The translations under genes and the position numbers were made by a program. From positions 45,669 through 67,219 of the forward strand of contig NW_003109597.1 of NCBI RefSeq assembly GCF_000003605.2: 21,551 nt of DNA, written 5' to 3'. Positions within the stretch are counted from its first letter, which is position 1; the number at the start of each line of letters is the position of its first letter. The notes under the pieces were generated by a model, which did no database searches, was not told where the DNA came from, and saw nothing but the letters and a program-made list of their open reading frames with translations. Of the stretch, positions 9,241-18,472 are shown one piece after another. The DNA is from Saccoglossus kowalevskii. Lineage: Eukaryota > Hemichordata > Enteropneusta > Harrimaniidae.

Positions 9241-10133
9241 ATTTTTTCACAGCATATTTTTCAAAGCAAAACATACATGTACAATGTATGGGCAAACATG
9301 ACAGGGTGCAAATACAGGAAATTATTGTACAGCTTCCATGCTGTGTTTTGCTTAGTGTTTTATGATAACCATTTCAGCACTTGTCTGTATGTATATACCA
9401 TAGCTACTTATTCTTGCTGTTTGTTTTGGTGTGGTTATTGTATAAAACTGTCATAATACCTCTGATTCCTAACTGTCATCCCATGGTAATGTTCATACAT
9501 GCATTGTTGTACATGTAGTGTTGTAAGCTATTCTACCACGCTGGCAGTATATGTTGTTGATATTTGCACGGTCCTATGCTAGCACCATTATCATGTAGTT
9601 TTAGGCAAATTCAAATTTTACTACTGAACATGTTACTACACAAATACATGTATACAATGCCTTATGAGAGAGAACTTGATGGAAATATGTATATTATGGA
9701 AAAAATATTATCATACTGGATACTCAGTATATTAAATTTTAGTTTTTGTGAAATGTTTCAACAGTATTATTACTCGAGATACAGTATGAAGAAATAATCT
9801 AGCCTAGAAACCAACTCAAAAATGCAAATTTTCAATATTTTTCATGATATTTCTGAATCAAGTGTTTTGAAAAATTGTTCGATGACCCCAATTTTTCTTC
9901 ATTTTCAGTATCCTGATGATGTTAATCCGTACTAATAAAAGTATGACGAAACCTAACATAGATCTTCAATTCACCTCAACCTCCTTAACTCAGTGTTAAA
10001 TACAATTTTATAAAGTCAGAGCTACAACATATATATCATTTTCTTAATATTCAATATTTGTGAATATTATTGTCTTACCAAAATATTCCATCCAGCATAC
10101 ATGTATTATTTTTGCTTAAAAACAATATTTTTT
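9241..10133. other. no gene seen
   Basis: Two open frames (9160-9456, which overlaps the MITE, and 9564-9797) have low-complexity, AT-driven composition and no splice context. TACATGTA occurs at 9274, 9510, 9645 and 10098. I see no other structure. Confidence 0.5.
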
Positions 10134-10169
10134 AGCTCCACTGTCAACTAAAATCAAAAGAGTGGAGCT
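10134..10169. repeat. AGCTCCACT/AGTGGAGCT hairpin, relative of the 7281 element end
   Basis: Perfect 9-bp arms (10134-10142 and 10161-10169) surround an 18-base loop beginning GTCAACT. The left end of the element at 7281 has the same layout: AGCTCCGCT, then GTCGACT, then AGCGGAGCT. It is probably the end of a diverged or truncated relative. I found no 157-bp array after it. Confidence 0.65.
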
Positions 10170-10392
10170 ATTCATATTAATTGCCTGTTATCAGTAATAA
10201 CAGAGGTACATTACTTGGGGTTTGTAACTACGGTGACATGATACCAAGATCCCGCCACAATCTCGCTCTCGCATAAGCGTTCCAACTCAGAAAAAATGCG
10301 AATGCGCATGCCCGAGGTAACTAGGATACTGGGATGTCCAGGTGGATCAAAATAGCTGCCCACGATATGATTGTTCCTTACAATTTTATTGA
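10170..10392. promoter_or_regulatory. GC-richer island with NRF1-like site
   Basis: A patch with several CpGs in otherwise AT-rich DNA. TGCGCATGCCC at 10303-10313 is close to the NRF1 consensus TGCGCATGCGC. A 62-codon minus-strand frame (10211-10399) overlaps the patch, but I recognise no domain in it. It could be a promoter, a fossil exon or part of a repeat that begins at the hairpin just upstream. Confidence 0.25.
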
Positions 10393-10440
10393 GTGTCAAG
10401 AAATAAACATCTGTGATATTTGCTGATTTGCATAATCACC
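10393..10440. repeat. dispersed repeat A, copy 1
   Basis: GTGTCAAGAAATAAACAT, then GATATTTGCTGATTTGCATAATCACC. It matches 13182-13230 with a few substitutions. A further shared TTTATTGATTA lies downstream of both copies (about 10548 and 13273) at different distances, so the family is longer and eroded. Confidence 0.7.
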
Positions 10441-11219
10441 ACCTTTGTGCCAGAGTTGAATGGAGTCGAGACACCTATTGAATTTTGTCAAAAGTTATAT
10501 GTATATATATGGAACTGTGTAGAGACATTTCTCATCGTAAGCAAGCTTTATTGATTATATGCAAAACATACGCCAAAGTTCCAAAAATATTTTTTTTTCA
10601 AGTATTCTCATCCTCTTTTTGAGTGTGTTCGACGGAGTGTTCAGATTTTCACATCATGATAACATTATTCAAATGAAAGAGGCGTTTCAGTCTTATTATA
10701 ATAATGATTGAATATGCATAATACATAATAATTTTTTGTTTATAAGCACTTGTGTTGGAATTATGCTCTTAAACAGTACGTAATTTGAGAATACAGTACG
10801 TATTTCAGTTTCTTTGAGTTGCAGTGATGTTATATAATGGAAATGAAAAAAAAATATTTGTAGTCATTATAGAATATTTTCTTTTATGTATTTGCACCAT
10901 GACTTAATCCTCTAAAATGAATTTCAACAGCCGCTACTTACTCCAACAAAAGGACATTTTTACATTGGATTAGGAGATCATTACACATTTATAAACAATG
11001 AATACAATAATTCTTACATAGAACTTTATGCTTTGTATAAAAAAAACATTAATACACTAATAAGCTGGCAAATGTGACCAACAACATTTGACCTTTGACA
11101 CAAACACATGTGTGTATGCATATGTATCTGCACTTTAAACACAAGATTTTCCAGAAATTTGGCTAAATTATTACTGGCAATTCGAAAGTTCAAAGAGCAA
11201 AAATTGAGTTATCTGAACT
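10441..11219. other. no confirmed gene; weak exon candidate near 10931
   Basis: AT-rich DNA. After CAACAG at about 10925-10930 the frame CCG CTA CTT is open for more than 40 codons, reading PLLTPTKGHFYIGLGDHYTF and onward. It would take over in phase 0 from model exon 5. The only donor in range is a weak GTATAA near 11036. An open run of this length is expected by chance in a region this size, so I do not call it an exon. Confidence 0.3.
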
Positions 11220-11800
11220 ATTTTTTGAATTAGGAACCTTAGTTGTATATTCATCCAATTTTACACTTTTGTTTCTCAAGAACAATCTAGAGATTTTAAT
11301 GAAACTTGGTACAATATATTATTGTTCTCAGATAATCCACATGCCAGAATAGGTTCGGGTCTCAATCTGTGCATATTAATCATCTAATTTGCATAAATGA
11401 GCTTATTGTCTATAAATAATTTTAATGAAAATTTCCATAAATTTGCCTATTTTTTGCTCCTCCACAGATACATATGTGCTCTGAGGTAATCCACAGATGA
11501 AATAGTTTTTGGTTTCAATCTGTGCATATTAATTATCTAATTTGCATAAACTAGTCTATTGTCTATGAAAACTAATCTTCAGATTATGAAACTATATATA
11601 AAAACTAAATATGTGCTCAGGGATGATCCATAAATATGACTAGATTTGGGTTTAACTTGCATATTAATTTTCTAATTACATTAAATAGCCAACTTTCAAT
11701 TGTTTCACAGATATCTTGAATAACACCAGATTTCAATGAGAATTGTATTATACATCTACATGTAGGTGTTCTGTTAAATTTCTGATATCTCAATAATCAT
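11220..11800. repeat. degenerate tandem repeat of about 150 bp
   Basis: About three diverged copies anchored by GCATATTAATxxTCTAATTT at 11371, 11524 and 11659, giving steps of 153 and 135 bp. Recurring pieces include GATAATCCACATG/GTAATCCACAGATG, CAATCTGTGCATATTAAT and TATTGTCTATRAA. It is probably an old element of the same general style as the 157-bp array, but the two units do not share sequence that I can see. Confidence 0.7.
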
Positions 11801-12675
11801 TTATCTGATTTAAATTAAACTTAGTGCACCGTGACAAACCACGGACAGCAGACCACAAATGTACAATCAAAATTTATTCCTTTTTTCTGTTTTTGTTAGT
11901 GTTATAAATATAAATACTGCAGATCAGATTGCTTCCACATTGTGTATCTCTATGTGCAGTCGTATCTTAATTGCTATTTTTTTGATTAAAAGGCTAATCT
12001 TAAATTTTTAATTAATTTTCCCAATTTCTACTTCATATGCCTCCAATACCCTCAGCACAAGAGTTTTTTGTTGTTCTTTCTTTGATTTTGATATTGTTTT
12101 CAGACATACATTTTTCATTTTCTGCCTATTACCCCGCTGAATTATAAAATTAATTATTTCAGAAATTAATTTCAAGCTTCTATTCAGTTCCCTACCTCAT
12201 GATACGATTTGTCAGAATGCATTTGTCTGCTAAATCAAACGAGAAATTATTTCTTCAACAGGTTGGTGATTAATTTTGGTAAATTACAGCAACACTAAAT
12301 AAATTGGAATGAAGGAAATGGCATTCTGTAATTTGATTTCAGCTAGAATTTCAAGCATAATTAACTTTTGATTGGAATTTCAATTTTAATGTGTTATAAT
12401 TTGTGTAATTGTTGCTTTCTTTCAATCACATTATTGGATGTTGAGGTAGATTTTGCACAAAATCCACTGTGTTAATTTCTTGTTATACTTTATATCAGCT
12501 GCAATGTTGGCCTTGTAATACTCAAAAAAATAATTAACATTGATCAGGAGTTCCTGAGAAAGACGACATGCTAATTTAATAGTCATCTCCATAGTGACTG
12601 AATACTTTGTGTGAAAAAATACCATTTTAATACCTCGATTGGCACTTCTGATATAAATCTTAGGGAGAACTTATT
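11801..12675. other. no gene seen
   Basis: AT-rich DNA with no supported coding, RNA or repeat feature. The minus-strand frame at 12431-12625 has no supporting context. Confidence 0.5.
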
Positions 12676-12850
12676 TCTATTATTAAATTGAATGCGGAGG
12701 GGAGTTGGCAGGGGTATTAAGAAGAGGAGCTCATGGAAGTATAATCTTAGCAATCCTTGTACTGTATAGTGTTGGTTTATGCCTACAATTTGAAGCAGTC
12801 TCGCAAATTCTGGCAGCTTTCCCTGCCTTATGTTTGATGCTCGAACCCAG
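12676..12850. repeat. dispersed repeat B, copy 1
   Basis: Contains TATTAAATTGAATGCGGAGG and, further on, TCGCAAATTCTGGCAGC followed by TTTGATGCTCGAACCCA. These match in order 15946-16050 (TTGAGTGCAGTGGGG, GTTGCAAAATCTGGCAGC, TTTATGCTCAACACCCA). The first copy is longer by an internal segment. It is a dispersed, eroded family of unknown class. Confidence 0.7.
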
Positions 12851-13181
12851 CAAATGAGTGAACACAGGGTAGTATATCAGTTCACATGGCCTTTACTTTT
12901 CACATGATATCAATCCACAAACCAAAGAATAGTGATTTGCTACAATTTGATATAGATAACCAAAAAGACTGAGAAATTCTAATTTTATATTGCTACATCA
13001 AATGATAGTTTTTACTAATTAATTAATATGGTACAGTAAAATGTAGCGTCAAAATATGTTGAAGGTTGTGCAGTTGCAGTTATGGTCGCCAACGGTTTTT
13101 GCTAATCGTCAAAATCACACATTTTACTACATCTTTTCAACATAATGTGTTTTAGCATCACATACTTGTACCTCATGTTGG
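12851..13181. other. no gene seen
   Basis: AT-rich sequence with no recognisable feature. ATGTAGCGTCAAAATATGTTG and a partly complementary CAACATAATGTG lie near 13040 and 13139, but the pairing is weak. Confidence 0.4.
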
Positions 13182-13230
13182 GTGCCAAGAAATAAACATG
13201 TATAGATATTTGCTAATTTACGTAATCACC
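13182..13230. repeat. dispersed repeat A, copy 2
   Basis: GTGCCAAGAAATAAACATG, then GATATTTGCTAATTTACGTAATCACC. It aligns with 10393-10440 and lies in the same orientation. Confidence 0.7.
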
Positions 13231-13398
13231 AGCAGTGCGGCAGTGATTAATTGATGTTAATTGCTCGGAATTTATTGATTACAAATTTCAACTTTGTAGA
13301 AATGTTTTTTTCCAACATGCTGTATGAATGCATATGATGTTATTTAATTATAAAACACCATAGTCTTTTAGCCTCCATCACAAGAAGAACAGTGACAT

Positions 13399-13416
13399 TT
13401 CCCACAATGCATTGCA
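13399..13416 (+). promoter_or_regulatory. ZNF143/Staf-like site 1
   Basis: TTCCCACAATGCATTGCA closely fits the vertebrate ZNF143/Staf consensus TWCCCAYAATGCAYYGCG as I remember it, missing only the last G. Such sites usually lie at promoters of coding or small-RNA genes. Downstream (13440) is ATG in a good CCATGGC context, but that frame stops after five codons. The 61-codon frame starting at 13447 shows no domain. Confidence 0.4.
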
Positions 13417-14112
13417 CTATCAAACTTACTATGGTGACCATGGCTGATGGAAACTGAATTAACCCTAGCTCTTATTGTCTGCCACCAGCACCTCTACAGT
13501 TGCAAGAACAGAATTTGGTTGTGGACGCATTACTTGTGGACATGCTGCTTCAATTTCACTCCTATCAAAACTCATACCCTTCTCATCGCTGCCATTTTGT
13601 TTTTAAGAGAAAACACAATGCAGTGTGGGTAAAACTATTGTTGGTCAATAACAAATCAAAACATGCATAGCACTCAGACTGTGGCACTTAAGATGTTAAC
13701 CATACCATATCAGAGATATTTCATATTGAATGTCATAGCTGTGAATGATGTAGATGGTGAAAAAAAAATTTTTGTTTGAATGTAAATTATTTTTCCAGCT
13801 GTCTATGTTGATGTTTATTTACTTGCATTTCCATAGTCTGTAAAAAAACAATTTGTAGGAAAAAAAACCTATTGTTCTCATCATTGCAAGTTTGTTACAT
13901 GTATGCAGATTTATGGTAAAATGCAATTTGCATAATATGATACAGTATGTTCTTTGTACACAGTCTCTTGTTTGTACCTTGTTTCTAATGAATAAAATTA
14001 AAAGTGTAATCACTATTAGTGAATTTCAAAACATACTTAAATAATGAAATAAATTGAATGTTAAAAATCTACCTTTTTCTCCTTTTAAATCAACACAGCA
14101 TTTATATTCTAG
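13417..14112. other. no gene seen
   Basis: No coding stretch with support. The frames at 13447-13632 (+) and 13819-14013 (-) have no domain, start or splice evidence. Confidence 0.45.
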
Positions 14113-14349
14113 GTGGAATTAGCTATTCATACAAAAATGCAGGTAATCTTGGGCTAGAAATATTTTGGGCCCAGACTATCTCTCCGTCATAGAATTATTG
14201 GAATTAGGCAATTTTTTTAAAAAGTAGAATATTTGTTGAGAAAAGTGGAATGATTTATTATTTTAGCTTAGTTAATGCAACGGCATTATTTGCTAGGATA
14301 ACCCAGCAGCATAGTTTCACAAATTGTTAGGTCTGGCATACAGTGATTT

Positions 14350-14550
14350 TTAATGTACACTGACTCCAGCCACGTGTACATCACATGGGACCAACAGCTT
14401 TATGCCCCCTCTGACTCCAGACACCATTCTGTATCTATGAATACATTGAAAGTACCGGGTAATCTTTATTTCACGACAGGGACAGCTGACTATAAACCAA
14501 CATTCTCTGTTTTTGCTGCCGACAGTCATGCTAAACATCAAGTCAGTTTC
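14350..14550 (+). other. coding-like open segment, unidentified
   Basis: Open on the + strand from ATG at 14353 to a stop near 14607. The first two thirds are unusually G+C-rich for the window and read like folded protein: HVYITWDQQLYAPSDS, then VPGNLYFTTGTADYKPTF and VFAADSH, with alternating hydrophobic residues suggesting beta strands. Composition turns AT-rich after CAT-CAA before GTCAGT at about 14541, a possible donor. Possible acceptors are weak (ACTCCAG, ACCAACAG). It may be an exon of an unidentified gene, a fossil coding fragment or chance. I recognise no family. Confidence 0.25.
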
Positions 14551-14667
14551 TTCTTGAATTGTTTTAACAAGATGAAGTGTTTTACAATCTATAACAAGAT
14601 TTATTAGGTGTACTGCTTTTGTTTTAGTTTATAGCCACTACTTATGATGTAATTTCCTGTGTATGAG

Positions 14668-14685
14668 TGCAATGCATGATGGGTA
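14668..14685 (-). promoter_or_regulatory. ZNF143/Staf-like site 2
   Basis: On the minus strand this reads TACCCATCATGCATTGCA, identical to site 1 at 15 of 18 positions and one base off the ZNF143 core (C for A). It lies about 25 bases left of the MITE at 14710 and faces site 1 across about 1.25 kb that holds the coding-like segment at 14350. Confidence 0.35.
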
Positions 14686-14709
14686 GAATGACTGATCAAT
14701 TATTACCTA

Positions 14710-14899
14710 CTGTAAAATACTTTATTTTTAACTGGAATTAATTTTCGCTGAAAAAAAAGACTTTTTGGGTGTTTTGTATGGAATTAATTTTCACTTCTTT
14801 TTTGGTGATTTGAATGTAAATATATGAAAAAAGGTTTATTTTCACTGAATCATCACTTCAGCGAAAATAAAATCCAAGGGAAAATAAAGTATTTTACAG
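14710..14899. mobile_element. CTGTAAAA foldback MITE, copy 2 (190 bp)
   Basis: Starts CTGTAAAATACTTTATTTTT and ends TAAAGTATTTTACAG, with TA on both flanks (14708-14709 and 14900-14901). The interior shares GGAATTAATTTTCGCTGAAA, GTGTTTTGTATGG and ACTGAATCAT with copy 1 read on the opposite strand. It is non-autonomous, and the whole unit can fold into one long hairpin. Confidence 0.87.
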
Positions 14900-15143
14900 T
14901 ATATTTTTTTTTAGAAATTCTATACTATTCCTATACCATTATTATAATAAGGAGTGTTAAATCTCTCCACTGTATTTAAACAGAGATTTTAGAACGAGCT
15001 GTTCAATTTAACCCTGAAAAGTTATTTTCAATAAACTGCATTCTATTATACACTATACATAGTGAACCATGTTTGTGATTTACTAGTTTTGTGCTATTAA
15101 ATTTACAATGTTCACTTCACTATGTACTCATTTTAAAGAAGTA

Positions 15144-15350
15144 CTGTAAAAGAATTAATTATTCACTGGGTTTTAATTTTGCTTATTTCGCTGACTGGAA
15201 AATGCGCTAAATTAAAACACAGTGAATATGTAAAATTTAGCATAGAACACCACATCTAAATGACGAAACCGTGAATTTAAAACCCACTGAATATGCCTGA
15301 AATGGTAAATCAGCTAAATTTAAACCCAGTGAAAATTAGTCATTTTACAG
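15144..15350. mobile_element. CTGTAAAA foldback MITE, copy 3 (207 bp), divergent subfamily
   Basis: Shares the terminal CTGTAAAA/TTTTACAG and TA flanks (15142-15143 and 15351-15352) with the other two copies, but the interior differs. ATTCACTGGGTTTTAATTTTG on the left pairs with TAAATTTAAACCCAGTGAA on the right, and CAGTGAATATG-like motifs recur inside. It is best described as a sister subfamily that uses the same ends. Confidence 0.82.
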
Positions 15351-15352
15351 TA

Positions 15353-15808
15353 TATGATTTTTTTTTTACAATTTTTTTTCATGTCATAGCATCCTGAAAT
15401 CGCAAACAGTTTCTAGCAGTGAAAATTAAACCGTTTAAAGTATGTAAAAACTGGTTGAAATGCAGCTCACACACATGCCGTTAAACAGTGGGTAGAAACA
15501 ACAATATGGTGCCACATGTATTGGTAACCCGTCTGTTAGTCGTATTGAACACAGTTTAAATAGCTACTGCATATCTACATGTGTTGAATTATAATAGATT
15601 TAAAGAGACAAAATTGAAATATTATAGTTGTCTTATGTATCTGAAGTACAAATCCTCTATCATTCATTTGTATCGTATTCATATTTTGTGGGGCTGCCAG
15701 TGTCAGGTCATCCAGTTACAGGTGTTCATGATGTTTCGGCCAATAATAGAATTGCTACATAATTAAATGGACCATTGCACACAGTCCTGACGCCTATTGT
15801 ATCCATCT
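15353..15808. other. no gene seen
   Basis: AT-rich DNA with long T-runs near 15358-15380. The 61-codon frame at 15581-15766 has no supporting context. Confidence 0.45.
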
Positions 15809-15860
15809 GCACGCACGCACGCACACACACACACACACATACACACACACACACACACGC
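15809..15860. repeat. (CA)n microsatellite
   Basis: GCACGCACGCAC passes into a long CACACA run interrupted once by CATACA. It is a typical compound dinucleotide microsatellite, probably length-variable. Confidence 0.97.
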
Positions 15861-15945
15861 ATTGGTAGCTGAAATATGTATATACATGTATATATACACT
15901 GTCAATTTTTTTTTTTTTAAGGCAATTTGAACGTTTGCTTTTCTA

Positions 15946-16050
15946 TTTCTTATTAAATTGAGTGCAGTGGGGTTGGGAGAAGGGTTAAAATTTGAAACAG
16001 AGTTGCAAAATCTGGCAGCTATTTATGCTTTTTATGCTCAACACCCAGAC
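15946..16050. repeat. dispersed repeat B, copy 2
   Basis: TTATTAAATTGAGTGCAGTG, then GTTGCAAAATCTGGCAGC and GCTCAACACCCA match in order the copy at 12676-12850 on the same strand. It is shorter by an internal stretch. Confidence 0.7.
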
Positions 16051-16468
16051 ATTTATGTGATTCAAATCTACTGATAGGGATAAACTAACATTATACAGTG
16101 AAAGGATTCCTGCCTTTGACCCGCACATCACTTATTCTCTCTCGGTCATCCCTGATCATGTTTGCGATGTAATTAGTAAGATTCCTCTATACTGTCTTAT
16201 AGTCTTCACGCAGCCCATTAATTAATTGAAATTTATCCATGATCTAATACCTGAACAATTCAGTTTCAATTTATACTATGTATGAATGATTTCTAAAAGA
16301 AATCTGTTAAAAATTCATTTGTGTTATACCTCTCATCTTCTTTTGTAATCTGTGTTATACGTTATGGTTATTGAACAAACATCTGTTGCACTTTATATTT
16401 CTCTGTACAAATCTCTGTCTTTTTACTGGAGGTTTAAATGATATGTATATTGTACATTCTTTGTGTAG
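16051..16468. other. no gene seen
   Basis: Pyrimidine-rich, AT-rich lead-in to the minisatellite with no recognisable gene. The ATG at 16371 opens a frame that is kept open mainly by the repeat that follows. Confidence 0.5.
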
Positions 16469-17359
16469 CATATTTTCTCTATCAAAACTCATCTCTCGTC
16501 ATCTACTCATAGTTCTGTGCATATTTTCTCTATCAAAACTCATCTCGTTATCTACTCAGTTCTGTACATATTTTCTCTATCAAACCTCATCTCGTCATCT
16601 ACTCATAGTTCTGTACATATTTTCTCTATCAAAACTCATCTCTAGTTATCTACTCATAGTTCAGTGCATATTTTCTCTATCAAAACTCATCTCTAGTCAT
16701 CTACTCATAGTTCTGTACATATTTTCTCTATCAAAACTCATCTCTAGTTATCTACTCATAGTTCTGTACATATTTTCTCTATCAAAACTCATCTCTCGTC
16801 ATCTACTCATAGTTCTGTACATATTTTCTCTATCAAAACTCATCTCGTCATCTACTCATAGTTCAGTGCATATTTTCTCTATCAAAACTCATCTCGTCAT
16901 CTACTCATAGTTCTGTACATATTTTCTCTATCAAAACTCATCTCTCGTCATCTACTCATAGTTCTGTACATATTTTCTCTTTCAAAACTTATCTCGTCAT
17001 CTACTCATAGTTCTGTACATATTTTCTCTATCAAAACTCATCTCTCGTGATCTACTCATAGTTCTGTACATATTTTCTCTATCAAAACTCATATTTTCTC
17101 TATCAAAACTCATCTCTAGTCATCTACTCATAGTTCTGTACATATTTTCTCTAACAAAACTCATCTCGTCATCTACTCATAGTTCTGTACATATTTTCTC
17201 TATCAAAACTCATCTCTCGTCATCTACTCATAGTTCAGTGCATATTTTCTCTATCAAAACTCATCTCGTCATCTACTCATAGTTCAGTGCATATTTTCTC
17301 TATCAAAACTCATCTCTAGTCATCTACTCATAGTTCAGTGCATATTTTCTTTATCAACA
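16469..17359. repeat. 47-51-bp minisatellite, about 17 copies
   Basis: The unit is CATATTTTCTCTATCAAAAC, then TCATCTCTCGTCATCTACTC and ATAGTTCTGTA. Copies start at 16469, 16520, 16567, 16616, 16667 and so on, with lengths 51, 49 or 47 caused by CTCTCG or CTCTAG against CTCG and by one loss of AT. A second marker is TTCTGTA against TTCAGTG. Near 17069-17110 a 22-bp piece of the unit is itself doubled. The 179-codon frame at 16371-16910 (repeating IFSLSKLIS and HLLIVL) survives because 51 is a multiple of three and the 47- and 49-bp units compensate. I do not regard it as a gene. Confidence 0.97.
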
Positions 17360-17506
17360 ACGTTATAAACAAGCCATGCATGGCACAGTCCCCGTTAGTT
17401 ATCAAATTTAAGATGTATAGTTTTGTTTTATATAGTAATATAGCTGGAATATAACCATGTCAGGAATATGATTTTTTTAACATTAAAATGATTGACATTT
17501 GTATCT

Positions 17507-18219
17507 GATCGTCAAACAAGTACTTGTCCATATTGAGAGATATTGCTCATTCATCAAAATCAGCCGTTTTGAATACATGTATATATATATATATATAACA
17601 TGTTGTATAATGAATATATAAAATTTAAATATATAAGTCAAAGCATTTAAGAGATATGGCTCTAGAAGAATAATCATTAAAACAAAATGACCGCCAGTCA
17701 GCCATTTTGAATCCAATCTGAAAAATAAAATGACGTTTCATCAGGTACCCGTAATGTCTAATGTATGTACCAAGTTTGAACGAAATCCATCCATAAATGC
17801 CAGAAATGCTTGATATTTGATGATTTTTTTAGCACAAAAATTACCACCATTTGGCCATTTTGAATAGGATCGTCAAACCAATATATCTGTCTATGTATAA
17901 TGAATATTTAAAATTTGAACATAATCAGTCAAAACAAGTTGGAGTTTTGGTTCCAGAAGCCCATTCATTAAAACAAAATGGCCGCCAATTGGCCATTTTT
18001 AATGTTATCTGGAAAACAAAATTATTTGCATCAAGGTCCCATAATGTCTAATGTATATATCAAGTTTGAACAAAATCCATCTGTAAACAGATCGTGAAAC
18101 AAATTGATGAGCATATGTATAATATCATGTATGATGTATGTGTGTATTTTTAAGATACAGTTCCGCACGCAAGCACGGGCACACGGAGGTCAAAACATAA
18201 GTCCCCGTTTTCGGGGACT
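17507..18219. repeat. 361-bp repeat units ending in a GC-rich hairpin
   Basis: Unit starts marked by GATCGTCAAAC or GATCGTGAAAC lie at 17507, 17868 and 18090 (steps of 361 and 222). Shared blocks include TAATGAATAT, AAAATTTRAA, CATTAAAACAAAATG, GCCATTTTGAAT, ATAATGTCTAATGTATRTA and CAAGTTTGAACRAAATCCAT. The second unit carries a perfect hairpin AAAATGGCC-GCCAATT-GGCCATTTT (17975-17999). The first has an AT run (17575-17603). The family ends with GGTCAAAACATAAGTCCCCG and a hairpin. I remember similar AAGTCCCC/GGGGACT ends in dispersed repeats of marine invertebrates. The 66- and 77-codon frames inside are by-products. Confidence 0.85.
18200..18219. repeat. perfect terminal hairpin AGTCCCCG-TTTT-CGGGGACT
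   Basis: An 8-bp GC-rich stem with a TTTT loop at the right end of the 361-bp repeat. Removing the transposon at 18221-19380 and one TA would restore GGGGACTAATAAGC directly after it. The position suggests it is the natural 3' end of the repeat. Helitron ends also carry such hairpins, but a proper CTRR end and 5' TC are not established. Confidence 0.8.
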
Positions 18220-18472
18220 ACCGTACTTCCCTGAGTATAAGCCCAGGGGCCTGAACATGTAACATCGGAAAAAATAAGGGTGGGCTTATACTCGAGGACC
18301 ACCTCAGAAAAAATAATGTTTTGGTGCGTTTAAAACTGTAACCATCTTCCTAGCCTCGAAACATTATCCAAATTACATTTTTCGTTCACAGCGCCGGTCT
18401 CGGGGGAATATTACGTCTTTTTGAGAAAACAAAAATGCGAAATGAGCCGTCATTGATTTCAACGACGTTTTT

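Noticed and set aside
9160-9456. 98-residue protein
   Set aside because: It starts inside a foldback MITE and runs into AT-rich DNA. No domain or splice support.
12060-12310. additional exons with TTTCAG or CAACAG acceptors
   Set aside because: The reading frames behind these AGs close quickly or lack donors.
16371-16910. 179-residue repetitive membrane-like protein
   Set aside because: The frame is a product of the 47-51-bp minisatellite. Frame changes are compensated by chance, and the array continues well beyond the stop.
18200-18219. bacterial-style intrinsic terminator
   Set aside because: It is a GC hairpin but no T-run follows, and the setting is eukaryotic. It is better explained as the end of a repeat.
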